DNA from: Paraflavitalea soli | GTDB taxonomy: Bacteria; Bacteroidota; Bacteroidia; Chitinophagales; Chitinophagaceae | NCBI RefSeq assembly: GCF_003555545.1 | Contig: NZ_CP032157.1 | Span: forward strand, 7,382,546 to 7,446,545 | Length of the DNA stretch: 64,000 nt | Direction: 5' to 3' | Shown here: positions 7,814 to 16,212 of the stretch, one piece after another | Position numbering within the stretch: position 1 is the first letter of the stretch | Layout: every line of letters begins with the position of its first letter | Translations under genes and position numbers: made by a program | The notes under the pieces: generated by a model | Databases searched by the model: none | Told to the model about the DNA's origin: nothing | Seen by the model: only the letters and a program-made list of their open reading frames with translations

Positions 7814-9148
7814 ATGAAAAAAGAAATTGCCAACTGGGGAAACTACCCCGTGATGGAAAGTAATGAACAACAGTTCAGCTTTGATGACCAGTTGCAGCAA
7901 CTCGTAAAGGATTCCCACCACTTTATTCCCCGTGGGAATGGCCGCTGTTATGGTGATGCCTCCCTGGGCGGTCAAACCATTTCTACCCTTAAATACGATA
8001 AGATACTTTCTTTCGATACACAGCAAGGCGTGTTTGAATGCCAGAGCGGCCTGGTGCTGGACCAGATACTGGAAGTGATCGTGCCCAAGGGCTGGTTCCT
8101 GCCGGTAACGCCGGGCACCAAGTTCATCACGGTAGGCGGCGCTGTAGGCAGTGATGTACACGGTAAAAACCACCACGTAGATGGTTCCTTCTCCAATCAT
8201 ATAGTAGATATGGATGTGGTACTCGCCAATGGCCAGGTATTGACCTGTTCTCCCACACAACATGCCGACCTGTTTGAAGCTACCTGCGGCGGCATGGGCC
8301 TTACCGGTATGATCAGCCGGGTGAAATTCCGCCTCAAAAAGATCGAGACCTCCTACATCAAACAAAAGCAGATCAAGGCCGATAACCTGGAACACATCAT
8401 CCGCCTGTTTGATGAATACAAAGACTATACATATTCCGTGGCCTGGATCGACTGCCTCAAAAAAGGCAAAGGCTTTGGCCGCAGTATCCTGATACTGGGA
8501 GAACATGCTACCGTGGATGATCTGAATGACAAGCAGCGCAAGGACCCGCTGCAATTGCCCAAAAAGAAGCAGATCACTTTCCCTTTCAACCTGCCCTCCT
8601 GGGTGCTCAACACCTTTACGGTAAAAGCATTTAACTTCCTGTACTACGGTAAGAATTTCAAAAAGGAGATCAACAACGTAGTGGGGTATGAGCCCTTCTA
8701 TTACCCGCTGGATGCGATCCTGCACTGGAACCGCGGTTATGGTAAAAAAGGATTTATTCAATACCAGTTTGTAGTGCCCATGCATGCCAAGCAGGGATTG
8801 ATCGAAATATTGCAGCGTATAAGTCAGGAAGGCATTGGCTCCTTCCTCGCTGTACTGAAGGTATTTGGCAAACAGGAAAGCCTGATCTCCTTCCCGGAAG
8901 AAGGATATACCCTGGCGCTGGATATTCCGGTGCGCAAAGGACTGTTTGAATTCCTGGATGAGTTGGACCAGATCGTGTTGAAGTATGGCGGCCGTCTCTA
9001 TATGAGCAAGGATGCCCGTATGAAACCTGAAGTACTGGAAGCTGGCTATCCACGGCTGGATGAATTTAAAGCTATCGTAAAGAAATATAACCCGGACGGT
9101 AAGATACGTTCTACCCAATCGGACCGGTTATTATTGACCACCAATTAA
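7814..9148 (+). CDS. dprE1: FAD-dependent decaprenylphosphoryl-ribose 2'-oxidase homolog
   Basis: A 444-residue FAD-binding oxidoreductase. The FAD domain holds PRGNGRCYGDASLG and, from residue 116, HGKNHHVDGSFSNH; the substrate domain has NRGYGKKGFIQYQFVVP, RLYMSKDAR and a C-terminal YPRLDEF. These follow DprE1 of Mycobacterium closely along the whole length. DprE1 oxidises the 2' position of polyprenylphosphoryl ribose, the first half of epimerisation to arabinose. Lys399 matches the catalytic Lys418. The position of Cys387, the residue attacked by benzothiazinones, is Ala368 here; the 31-residue spacing to the Lys is conserved. It starts 15 bases after the prenyltransferase stop. Confidence 0.92.
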   Translation: MKKEIANWGNYPVMESNEQQFSFDDQLQQLVKDSHHFIPRGNGRCYGDASLGGQTISTLKYDKILSFDTQQGVFECQSGLVLDQILEVIVPKGWFLPVTPGTKFITVGGAVGSDVHGKNHHVDGSFSNHIVDMDVVLANGQVLTCSPTQHADLFEATCGGMGLTGMISRVKFRLKKIETSYIKQKQIKADNLEHIIRLFDEYKDYTYSVAWIDCLKKGKGFGRSILILGEHATVDDLNDKQRKDPLQLPKKKQITFPFNLPSWVLNTFTVKAFNFLYYGKNFKKEINNVVGYEPFYYPLDAILHWNRGYGKKGFIQYQFVVPMHAKQGLIEILQRISQEGIGSFLAVLKVFGKQESLISFPEEGYTLALDIPVRKGLFEFLDELDQIVLKYGGRLYMSKDARMKPEVLEAGYPRLDEFKAIVKKYNPDGKIRSTQSDRLLLTTN

Positions 9149-9161
9149 TGAACTGTATCGC

Positions 9162-9893
9162 ATGTCTACTGTATTGATCTTAGGGGCCGCGTCTGATATG
9201 GCCGTGGCTATCGCAAAAAAATATGCCGGGGAAGGGCATGCCATTCAGCTGGCTGCACGAAATATACAAAGACTGCAGCCTTTGCAGTCGGATATCGCTA
9301 TCCGCTACAATACCACTTGTACGGTGCACGAATTTGATGCCCTCAACTTTAATTCCCACCAGGCATTCTTCGACCAACTGCCGGTGAAACCCGATATTAC
9401 CGTATGCGTATTTGGTTACCTGGGTGAAAATGAAACTGCCCGGGCCAATTGGGCAGAATCAGAAAAGATCATCCATACCAACTATACCGGGGCCGTGTCC
9501 ATACTCAATGTAGTAAGCAATTACTATGCAGCACAGAAGAAAGGCGTGATTGCCGGTATCAGTTCTGTGGCCGGTGAGCGGGGCCGGCAAAGCAATTATA
9601 TTTATGGCAGTGCCAAAGCTGGTTTCACCGCTTACTTATCGGGACTGCGCAACCGTATGTTTCCCGAGAATGTGCATGTGGTAAGCGTGCAACCTGGTTT
9701 TGTGTATACCCGCATGACAGAAAACCTCACCCTGCCGCCATTGCTTACAGCCCAGCCGGAGCAAGTGGCCAACACAGTCTATAAAGCTGTAGCCGGCAAG
9801 AAGAATGTGGTGTATGTAAAGTGGTTCTGGCGCTGGATCATGCTCATCATCAAGAGTATCCCGGAATTCATGTTCAAAAAACTGAAATTGTGA
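9162..9893 (+). CDS. dprE2: SDR reductase, decaprenylphosphoryl-2-keto-ribose reductase homolog
   Basis: A 243-residue short-chain dehydrogenase. It has a nucleotide motif VLILGAASDMAVAIA, a catalytic serine in ISSVAGERGRQ, and the YGSAK Tyr-Lys pair. The C-terminal hydrophobic tail WRWIMLIIKSIPEFMFKKL matches the membrane-associated tail of DprE2 rather than generic SDRs. With DprE1 it reduces the 2-keto intermediate to polyprenylphosphoryl arabinose. The start is 13 bases after dprE1, and its stop overlaps the next start. Confidence 0.9.
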   Translation: MSTVLILGAASDMAVAIAKKYAGEGHAIQLAARNIQRLQPLQSDIAIRYNTTCTVHEFDALNFNSHQAFFDQLPVKPDITVCVFGYLGENETARANWAESEKIIHTNYTGAVSILNVVSNYYAAQKKGVIAGISSVAGERGRQSNYIYGSAKAGFTAYLSGLRNRMFPENVHVVSVQPGFVYTRMTENLTLPPLLTAQPEQVANTVYKAVAGKKNVVYVKWFWRWIMLIIKSIPEFMFKKLKL

Positions 9894-10483
9894 GTCAGCC
9901 TATTGCCTTCTTCGATTTTGACGGTACCATTACCACCAAAGATACCCTGCTGGAGATCTTTAAATACCGGCATGGAAAAGCCAGGTTCTACCTGGGCTTC
10001 CTGCTCAATAGTCCTTTCCTGGTGGCTTATAAGGCTGGGATTATTTCCAATCAACTGGCCAAGGAGATGACACTTAAGCTCTTCTTTGGTGGTATGAAAG
10101 CAGAAGCGTTCAATGCTTTTTGCGAACAGTTTGCCAAAGAGATCATTCCTTCGCTGGTGCGCAGCAAGGCGCTGACGGAAATAGACAAATTAAAGAAAGC
10201 TGGCGCCGAGGTGGTGATCGTTTCGGCATCTCCCGAAAACTGGCTGCAGCCCTGGTGCAGGGAGCACCAGGTAAAATTGCTGGGCACACAACTGGAAGTT
10301 AACAACGGTAAGATCACCGGTAAGATAAAGGGCAATAACTGCCACGGAGAAGAAAAGGTGCGCCGTATCAGGGAGGCCTATGACCTTACTGCCTGGAAAG
10401 AAGTATATTGCTATGGCGATACCAGCGGCGACAAGCCCATGCTGGCCCTGGGCACGCATTCTTTTTACCAGCCATTCAGGTAA
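9890..10483 (+). CDS. HAD-IB family phosphatase in the arabinose operon
   Basis: A 197-residue HAD hydrolase. The nucleophile motif FDFDGTIT puts Asp9 and Asp11 at the N-terminus; SASPENW and GDTSGDKPML are motifs II and IV. I chose the GTG at 9890, whose GTGA overlaps the TGA of dprE2. The frame is open upstream to 9821, but that would cover the dprE2 C-terminus. In mycobacteria the 5-phosphate left after phosphoribosyl transfer must be removed before DprE1 acts. The usual phosphatase there (Rv3807c) is of the PAP2 type, so a HAD enzyme here would be a non-homologous replacement (inference). Confidence 0.82.
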   Translation: MSQPIAFFDFDGTITTKDTLLEIFKYRHGKARFYLGFLLNSPFLVAYKAGIISNQLAKEMTLKLFFGGMKAEAFNAFCEQFAKEIIPSLVRSKALTEIDKLKKAGAEVVIVSASPENWLQPWCREHQVKLLGTQLEVNNGKITGKIKGNNCHGEEKVRRIREAYDLTAWKEVYCYGDTSGDKPMLALGTHSFYQPFR

Positions 10484-10490
10484 ATTACTT

Positions 10491-10600
10491 ATTATTAATT
10501 ATTGATTATTGGCTGAGCCTTAAAACTGCTGCCTGGGAGTAACTTACTTCTTATACAACGGTAGGGCCAGGGCAATAATCAATAATCATTAATGAATAAT
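10491..10600. repeat. Long inverted repeat of the ATAATCAAT word family
   Basis: The left arm (10491-10512) contains AATTATTGATTATTGG. The right arm (10572-10600) contains CAATAATCAATAATCATTAA and runs directly into the crp-like ATG. The arms pair over about 22 bases with one insertion, around a 60-base centre. The same words form the palindrome at 24078-24115. It may end the dprE operon or regulate the next gene. Confidence 0.6.
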
Positions 10601-10602
10601 CA

Positions 10603-11172
10603 ATGCTGCAGCCGGAACTAAGTCAATTTCTTTCACAATATGCTCAGATCCCTGAGCCCGTATTAGTAGACTTTACCGCCAGCTTCAAAGAAAAGAAAAT
10701 AGCCAGGAACAGTTTCTTACTCAAAGAAGGCCAGGTGTGCCGTTACTTTAGCTTCGTAAAAAGCGGTTGTCTGCGCCTGTATTATACTGGTGAAAAACAG
10801 GAGGTATCCGTATGGTTTGCATTCAGCAGCAATTCGGCCATCGAGATATCCAGCTATTTGAGTAATACTCCCTCCGCGTATGCCATCCAGGCCATTGAAG
10901 ATAGTACCGTGTTGTACCTTCCCAAAGAAGACATGGAAGCCTTATGCGCCAAACATCCTGCCTTGCAGGAAATGATGAGAAGGTATTGGGAAGTGGCTGT
11001 GTTGAGCCTCCTTACCCGTTTTACTTCCCTTCAAAAAGATAGTGCAGAGAAAAGGTACAAAGACCTGCTGCTTCAAACGGAATACCTGCAAAAGATACCT
11101 CAGAAATACCTGGCATCCTTTATCGGCGTTACGCCCACCTCCCTTAGCAGGATAAGAAGAAAAGTAAAATAA
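10603..11172 (+). CDS. Crp/Fnr-family transcriptional regulator
   Basis: A 189-residue regulator with an N-terminal cyclic-nucleotide-binding-like jelly roll (NSFLLKEGQVCRYFSFVKSG, SYLSNTPSAYAIQAIEDS) and a short C-terminal helix-turn-helix (KYLASFIGVTPTSLSRIRRK). This shape is typical of the many small Crp-like proteins of Bacteroidota, most of which are not known to bind cAMP. The arms of the inverted repeat 10491-10600 reach its start codon, so repression by a structured leader or an operator there is possible. Target genes are unknown. Confidence 0.85.
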   Translation: MLQPELSQFLSQYAQIPEPVLVDFTASFKEKKIARNSFLLKEGQVCRYFSFVKSGCLRLYYTGEKQEVSVWFAFSSNSAIEISSYLSNTPSAYAIQAIEDSTVLYLPKEDMEALCAKHPALQEMMRRYWEVAVLSLLTRFTSLQKDSAEKRYKDLLLQTEYLQKIPQKYLASFIGVTPTSLSRIRRKVK

Positions 11173-11224
11173 TTCCCGGAGCTATTAGTTATCCTGTGAC
11201 AACTTATCGGAAAACAGATAGCTG

Positions 11225-11232
11225 TAGCTTTG
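11225..11232 (+). promoter_or_regulatory. Candidate -7 element TAGCTTTG
   Basis: TAGCTTTG fits the Bacteroidota TAnnTTTG element, 20 bases before the M24 peptidase ATG. No convincing TTTG was found 19-21 bases upstream, so this is tentative. Confidence 0.3.
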
Positions 11233-11251
11233 GCTTCTAAACTGGTTCTAT

Positions 11252-11926
11252 ATGACAATTCAAAAACAACAATTAGTAGAAGCGGAGCACATTGCAGCGC
11301 AACTGTTTGGTGAGATTGAGAAGAGGCACCTTATCCAGCCAGGGAAAACAGAGAAACAACTGAACGATGAAGTCTTTCAACTGGCAGAAGAGCTGTTTGG
11401 TATCAAAAAGTACTGGCACAAAAGGATCGTAAGAAGTGGCCCCAATACCTTGCATCCCTATAATGAGAATCCGCCCAATCTTACGATTCAGGATGATGAC
11501 ATCCTCTTCTTTGATTTTGGTCCGATCGTAGAAGATTGGGAAGCCGATTTTGGAAGGACCTATGTGGTAGGCAATGATCCCTTTAAACGAAAACTGCAAC
11601 AGGATGTGGAAACTGCCTGGCAGGAAGGGAAGGAGTGGTTTGGCCAGCAAACTACGTTGACCGGGGCCGATTATTTTTCATACGTAGAAGGCCTGGCCCG
11701 TAAATATGGCTGGGAATATGGTGGTGAGATCGCTGGCCACCTGATTGGGCAGTTTCCCCATGAAAGATTAGAGCCGGGCAACTATGGCTTGTATGTTCAC
11801 CCGGGCAATCTCAATGATATGTTTCTGCCCGATGCCAATGGCAATAAGCGGAACTGGATACTGGAGATACATTTTGTGGATCGCCAAAGACAGATCGGTG
11901 GCTTTTTTGAACAGTTGTTAACCTAA
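11252..11926 (+). CDS. M24-family metallopeptidase-like protein (Xaa-Pro aminopeptidase fold)
   Basis: A 224-residue pita-bread-fold protein. The expected metal ligands can be read in order: Asp in DILFFDFGP, Asp in EADFGRTYV, His in GHLIGQFPHE, Glu in WILEIHF and a last Glu in GGFFEQLL. Family members cleave N-terminal residues or Xaa-Pro bonds with two divalent metals. The protein is short and lacks the N-terminal domain of full aminopeptidase P. No signal peptide is present, so it is cytosolic. It is monocistronic and convergent with the next gene, with a 7-bp stem (11918-11938) between the stops. Confidence 0.8.
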   Translation: MTIQKQQLVEAEHIAAQLFGEIEKRHLIQPGKTEKQLNDEVFQLAEELFGIKKYWHKRIVRSGPNTLHPYNENPPNLTIQDDDILFFDFGPIVEDWEADFGRTYVVGNDPFKRKLQQDVETAWQEGKEWFGQQTTLTGADYFSYVEGLARKYGWEYGGEIAGHLIGQFPHERLEPGNYGLYVHPGNLNDMFLPDANGNKRNWILEIHFVDRQRQIGGFFEQLLT

Positions 11927-11938
11927 ACAACAGGTTAA
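11918..11938. terminator. Short hairpin between convergent genes
   Basis: TTAACCT, 7-base loop, AGGTTAA: a perfect 7-bp stem spanning the stops of the M24 gene and the convergent gene at 11935. No clear T-run follows on either side, so termination strength is doubtful. Confidence 0.3.
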
Positions 11939-12537
11939 GGGATCAGCCGGTGTTTCTGGATAATACCTTCCAGTTTTTGGTTGTTTTCCCATACTTCTTT
12001 ATAGATCCAGGTATAATGATCCTGTTGCCAGAAACTGATCACCTGGAATGTTTTGAGTTCTCCTATCAATTGTACCAATGCCCTGTACTCCAGGTAGCAA
12101 ATGAGTATATGGTACCAGGTGCTGGTGCTGTCACCGCTGCTTTGTGGCAAGGCTTCCGGCGGATGGGGGTACAATGCTTTAATTTCATTAAAAGCAGCCT
12201 TGCTGCCGGCCGCTGTATCGATGAACCAGTGAAGCTGTTCATGGATATAGGTGGCCAGTAACAATTCATCATCTCTCAGGTGCCGGGTATTGAGGGTCAA
12301 TACAGGGTGACTATGCGGTACTACATTAAAGCCATTTTCAATATTGACTGTTTTGGTAAAGGTCCACTTCGATAGATCGTATACATTCATCAGCCTGATC
12401 AATTGTTCTTTGGTCTGGACCTCCCGGGGATGGTTGGTCTTCGCAACAATGTTGAGCGGGTAGTTGTTTTGCGCCTGCAGGCAGCAGGTAAGTAGTATAG
12501 CTAGCAGGGATACACCAGTGCGTTTGGTTGCTTTCAT
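11935..12537 (-). CDS. Exported protein with HExxH motif
   Basis: A 200-residue protein with a signal peptide (residues 1-22, ending LQAQ). A zinc-type HEQLH motif lies near residue 94 (YIHEQLHWFID), and a possible third ligand Glu sits in LICYLEYRAL near residue 150. HExxH with a downstream Glu on a helix is the gluzincin layout. The family was not recognised, so a periplasmic metallopeptidase is an inference from the motif. It stands alone on the minus strand. Confidence 0.7.
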   Translation of the reverse strand: MKATKRTGVSLLAILLTCCLQAQNNYPLNIVAKTNHPREVQTKEQLIRLMNVYDLSKWTFTKTVNIENGFNVVPHSHPVLTLNTRHLRDDELLLATYIHEQLHWFIDTAAGSKAAFNEIKALYPHPPEALPQSSGDSTSTWYHILICYLEYRALVQLIGELKTFQVISFWQQDHYTWIYKEVWENNQKLEGIIQKHRLIP

Positions 12538-12588
12538 ATTCGATGGCTATTTAACCAAACGAATATATTATTAATTCCGTAAAAAGAG

Positions 12589-12611
12589 CCAGGCCGCACT
12601 AAGCGGCCCGG
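12589..12611 (-). terminator. Rho-independent terminator
   Basis: CCAGGCCGC, 5-base loop, GCGGCCCGG: a 9-bp GC-rich stem with one mismatch. Read leftward it is followed by CTCTTTTT. It lies about 100 bases past the stop of the 12715-14628 gene and would end that transcript. Confidence 0.7.
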
Positions 12612-12678
12612 CGTGGAAATCATCATTCATGGTGTGTTTCGCTCCAAAAAGCTCTTTAATCTATATTGGTTTGTATCA

Positions 12679-12714
12679 ATCTGTGAAATCCGTTCTAATC
12701 TGCGTAATCAGCGA
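12679..12714. repeat. Word repeat tract (TGTGAAATCCGT / AATCTGCG family)
   Basis: AATCTGTGAAATCCGT followed by TCTAATCTGCGTAATCAGCG: overlapping variants of one word (AATCTG, AATCCG, AATCAG). Related words occur on the other strand at 47221-47256, so this is not unique sequence. Confidence 0.5.
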
Positions 12715-14628
12715 TTATTTCTTTACGACCTTCCTGATCTCGTGCAGTTGATCGCCAATGGTTACTTCCAGCAGGTAAATGCCGGGTACCAGTTGCTTTA
12801 CATTCATTACCGTGGTAATGAGCTCTTCTTTCTTCATATACTGTTTTTGCAATATGGCTTTGCCATCCATACTGAGGAGGCGCAGCTGCAACATGCCTTT
12901 GTGTTCATCATTGATCAGTACCGACATATTATCCACCACAGGATTGGGGAAATACTCCAGTCTGACTTTGGGCTGATTGTTTTCTATACGTACTAAAGTG
13001 GAATACAAGGTTGTTTGGCCGCTTGCATTCACCAGTTTCAACCGGTAGTACCAGACACCGCCATTATCCTGCTGATCGGTATAGGAATAGGTTTGTTGAA
13101 GCATGCTGTTGCCACCTGCGGCAACAATACCAATGGTGGTAAAGCTTTTTCCATCGGTACTGCGTTCTACCTCAAAATGATCGTTGTCCTGTTCCTGCGC
13201 TGTAGCCCATACCAGTTTCGTAGCGCCCGCATTATTATTTCCTTTAAAATAAGAAAGTCTGTTGGGGAGCATGGTAGCAGAAGAATATACCGCTACAATG
13301 TCCTGCGTGGTGGCTCCCTGCGCATCTGTGGTCTCCAATTGGAACTCATAAGTACCCAGCAGCAGGTTGGTAAGATCGGGATTGGCTACTGCATCATTGG
13401 AAAGCGAGAATACAGCAGGGCCTGATTTTTTGGTCCACTTGTACGTCAGGGCCGAACCATCCGGATCATAAGAGTCGCTGCCATGCAGGGTAGTGCTGGA
13501 TATAGCCGTGTTGATATTGTCACCAGCTTCTGTTACCGGCGGTATATTGGAAGCTACGCCACTGGTTACTGAAATGGTGACCGACGTTTTTACAAAATCA
13601 CCCCGGTCGTCCACTACTGTCAATTCAAATACATAGTTGCCGGCCGTGGTAAGACTATTTATCCTGGTCAATCCATTGGTAGAAACGGAAGTTACTATAG
13701 CACTGTTGGAGGGGCCTGAGGTTTGTTTCCATATATACCGTTCTATTTTACCATCCGCATCCGAAGAATGGGCGCCACTGAGGTAGGCATACCCTTTGGT
13801 AGCAGAGATGGTGAAGTTGGGACCTGCATTGGCAATCGGGCGCACATTCACCGGCTTGCTTTTATCTTTACCCAGCAGCCATTCGTATACATTGGGGTTT
13901 TGGTATCTGTATACCGTATCAAATGCCCTGTCCCACACACCATGGCCGCCATCGGGATACATGGTCATGTAGGCTTTTTCAGCGGCATTACAAGTAGTAT
14001 TGATACCATTCACAATGGCGCTGGTACAGTTGGCTTGTGTGGTACCATCATTGATGGCATGGAATGCCCAGATGGGTAATTTGGCATCGGCCAGGTTACA
14101 ATAATTATTGGTTTGACAGGTAGGGCAGCAGGGGGCAATCGCATTCAGCTGCCTGCCGTTTGACGGCTTTTCTCCGGGATAATCCCATACACCACCGCCA
14201 CCAAGGCTAAGGCCTACCAGCGAAATACGATTGGTGTCGACATTCAGATTGGCCTTCGCATATTTGATCATTTCTTCGGTGTAGAAATTATACCACCAGC
14301 CGTAGTTCTTACTCAGCTGTGGTGATAATACCAGGAAGGTTTGCCATTTGCCATTCCAGAAAAAACGCATCTTATGCCCGGCCTTGATGTACTTGGGAAT
14401 ACCATTGACGGTTACCTTCGATAGTTCGGTAGTACCGTTGCCGCGCTCGTCCATACCGTGCATGAAGATGATGAGGGGATACTTTTCGCCGGTAGGATTG
14501 TAATCAACAGGTGTGTACTGGTAGAAGCCGATGAAAGTGCCATTCGCTGCTGTGAGACCTTTTGCTACCTGCTGGCCCGAAGCAAGTACAGACAGGAGAA
14601 TGCCTGCCATGAGTAAAGTGGTTTTCAT
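12715..14628 (-). CDS. Secreted esterase-like alpha/beta hydrolase with PKD domains and T9SS sorting domain
   Basis: A 637-residue extracellular enzyme. A signal peptide (ILLSVLASGQ) is followed by an alpha/beta hydrolase domain of about 250 residues with the nucleophile elbow SLVGLSLGGGG, like PHB depolymerase/feruloyl-esterase-type proteins. Two PKD-type immunoglobulin folds follow (NVRPIANAGPNFT; NIPPVTEAGDNI), each with SYDPDGS-like motifs. The last ~80 residues (YFPNPVVDNMSVLI, DGKAILQKQ, VPGIYLLEV) form a type IX secretion C-terminal domain. I start at the ATG 14628 because the nine residues before it (from 14655) break the signal peptide pattern. The substrate is probably an ester in a polysaccharide or polyester (inference). 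Confidence 0.85.
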   Translation of the reverse strand: MKTTLLMAGILLSVLASGQQVAKGLTAANGTFIGFYQYTPVDYNPTGEKYPLIIFMHGMDERGNGTTELSKVTVNGIPKYIKAGHKMRFFWNGKWQTFLVLSPQLSKNYGWWYNFYTEEMIKYAKANLNVDTNRISLVGLSLGGGGVWDYPGEKPSNGRQLNAIAPCCPTCQTNNYCNLADAKLPIWAFHAINDGTTQANCTSAIVNGINTTCNAAEKAYMTMYPDGGHGVWDRAFDTVYRYQNPNVYEWLLGKDKSKPVNVRPIANAGPNFTISATKGYAYLSGAHSSDADGKIERYIWKQTSGPSNSAIVTSVSTNGLTRINSLTTAGNYVFELTVVDDRGDFVKTSVTISVTSGVASNIPPVTEAGDNINTAISSTTLHGSDSYDPDGSALTYKWTKKSGPAVFSLSNDAVANPDLTNLLLGTYEFQLETTDAQGATTQDIVAVYSSATMLPNRLSYFKGNNNAGATKLVWATAQEQDNDHFEVERSTDGKSFTTIGIVAAGGNSMLQQTYSYTDQQDNGGVWYYRLKLVNASGQTTLYSTLVRIENNQPKVRLEYFPNPVVDNMSVLINDEHKGMLQLRLLSMDGKAILQKQYMKKEELITTVMNVKQLVPGIYLLEVTIGDQLHEIRKVVKK

Positions 14629-14925
14629 AGAGGATCGATTTTGGGTAAAGAACAAGGGGTTGATCTTACTATATAATGCCGACCATTACACAGTACCCCG
14701 ATACGGATTAATGTACCTGCCCTAATTCAACAATTACTATACCATACGGGGCCAGGATGTGTTACTATTCGGGAAAACAACCAAAATCGAGGGGTTTTGC
14801 AGGGGCATCGTAAATCTCTCATAGGGAAGCTGGTAAAATCCTTGTCCGGAAAATAACATCCGGCCGCCTGTCATTTGACTTAGCGCAATTCATACATATA
14901 AGCGGTATTTATCATGATTGTCCAT

Positions 14926-14933
14926 TTATCTTT
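14926..14933 (+). promoter_or_regulatory. Candidate -7 element TATCTTTG
   Basis: TATCTTTG matches TAnnTTTG and lies only 8 bases before the ATG at 14942. If used, it makes the nearly in-frame upstream ATG at 14918 impossible as a start and gives an almost leaderless mRNA. The -33 element is not clear. Confidence 0.35.
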
Positions 14934-14941
14934 GCGCCAGC

Positions 14942-16078
14942 ATGACCAACTACAAACCCCGCACACATCGCATCGCCGCCTCCTGCTTCTTTTTTGTATG
15001 CGGGTTTGTATTTGCTACCTGGGCCTCGCGTATCCCTGCTATCAAAGACCAGTTCAACCTCAATGAAGCTGAACTGGGTGCAGTATTGTTCATGCTGCCG
15101 CTTGGCGCCCTGGTGGCGCTTCCCTTTGCAGGATGGGCAGTATCGGTGCTGGGCAGCAGGATCATGAACTTTGGAGCCGCCATTGCTTATGCACTGGTAT
15201 TGTTGTGCATTGGATTCAGTAATACTATCTTTCTTTTGTCCACCGCTTTGTTCCTGTTTGGCTTTTGTGGCAATGTGCTCAATATTGCTATGAACACACA
15301 GGCCTTGCTGGTGCAGGAAGAAATGTATAATAAATCACTGCTCTCTTCCTTCCATGGTTTGTGGAGTATTGGTGCTATGACAGGCGCTGCACTGGGAGGT
15401 TATACCATGAAGACGGGCGCTACTACCATTCAACATTTCTTAATAGTAGCCATTGTGGTGACAACCCTTTCACTGGTATCGGTCTTTTACCTCATCAGGA
15501 AAGCCAGGCCGGCCGGTGAACAGAAGTTATTTGCCTGGCCCGACAAAATGCTTTGGCTATTGGGCGCTATCTGTTTTTGCTGCGCTATTTGTGAAGGCGC
15601 CATGGCTGATTGGAGTTCCTTATACTATAAACAGGTGTTGAATGACCTGAACCGGGTAAGTACCACCGGTTATATGGTCTTTGCCTGTATGATGGCCCTG
15701 GGAAGATTGATCGGTGATGCCATCATTGGCCGGCTAAGTTATAAAGGGGCGTTGATGCTCGATGGTATACTCATCACTACAGGTCTGCTAATGGCCACCT
15801 TGCTTGCTTATCCCATCACTGCTATTATTGGTTTTGGATTGATCGGTTTTGGTGTGGCTACGGTGATACCTATTGTATATAGCCTGAGCGCCAAAACTTC
15901 TACCATGAGCACCAGTGCGGCATTGGCCGCCGTGAGTACAGTAGGTTTCTCCGGTTTCCTGGTGGGGCCGCCCATGATTGGTTTTATTGCCCATCAAACA
16001 GGCCTGCGCATCGCACTGATGTTGCTGTCACTCCTTGGTATGATCATTTTATGGCTCTGCCGTAAAGTGAAAGTGTGA
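14942..16078 (+). CDS. MFS transporter
   Basis: A 378-residue (from 14942) major facilitator with about twelve hydrophobic segments. It has the loop 2-3 region GWAVSVLGSRIMNFGAA and a central basic loop (IRKARPAGEQK). It resembles the MFS group with N-terminal ATWASRIPAIKDQFNLNEAELG, common in Bacteroidota and Proteobacteria as sugar or drug transporters of undefined substrate. The frame is open from 14918, but the ATG at 14942 fits better with a promoter element at 14926. It is an isolated gene with no linked enzyme, so no substrate can be inferred. Confidence 0.85.
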   Translation: MTNYKPRTHRIAASCFFFVCGFVFATWASRIPAIKDQFNLNEAELGAVLFMLPLGALVALPFAGWAVSVLGSRIMNFGAAIAYALVLLCIGFSNTIFLLSTALFLFGFCGNVLNIAMNTQALLVQEEMYNKSLLSSFHGLWSIGAMTGAALGGYTMKTGATTIQHFLIVAIVVTTLSLVSVFYLIRKARPAGEQKLFAWPDKMLWLLGAICFCCAICEGAMADWSSLYYKQVLNDLNRVSTTGYMVFACMMALGRLIGDAIIGRLSYKGALMLDGILITTGLLMATLLAYPITAIIGFGLIGFGVATVIPIVYSLSAKTSTMSTSAALAAVSTVGFSGFLVGPPMIGFIAHQTGLRIALMLLSLLGMIILWLCRKVKV

Positions 16079-16212
16079 ATGCCTCTCTCCTCATTAAATT
16101 TTTGTCCACGTTTTTTAATGCCCTTTTAACAACTGTTATAGCCCTGTTAAGTCTTCCTTTTCAATAAACCCTGGCACCTCTTTTTCCGTCTAATAGGCGT
16201 AAAAACAATGCA

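Noticed and set aside
7736-9118. 460-residue frame antisense to dprE1
   Set aside because: Very long but entirely antisense to a gene with full-length DprE1 likeness. Long mirror frames arise from codon bias in this genome.
10491-10600. CRISPR-like repeats
   Set aside because: The words are short and degenerate and are arranged as inverted pairs, without constant repeats or spacers, and no cas genes are in the window.
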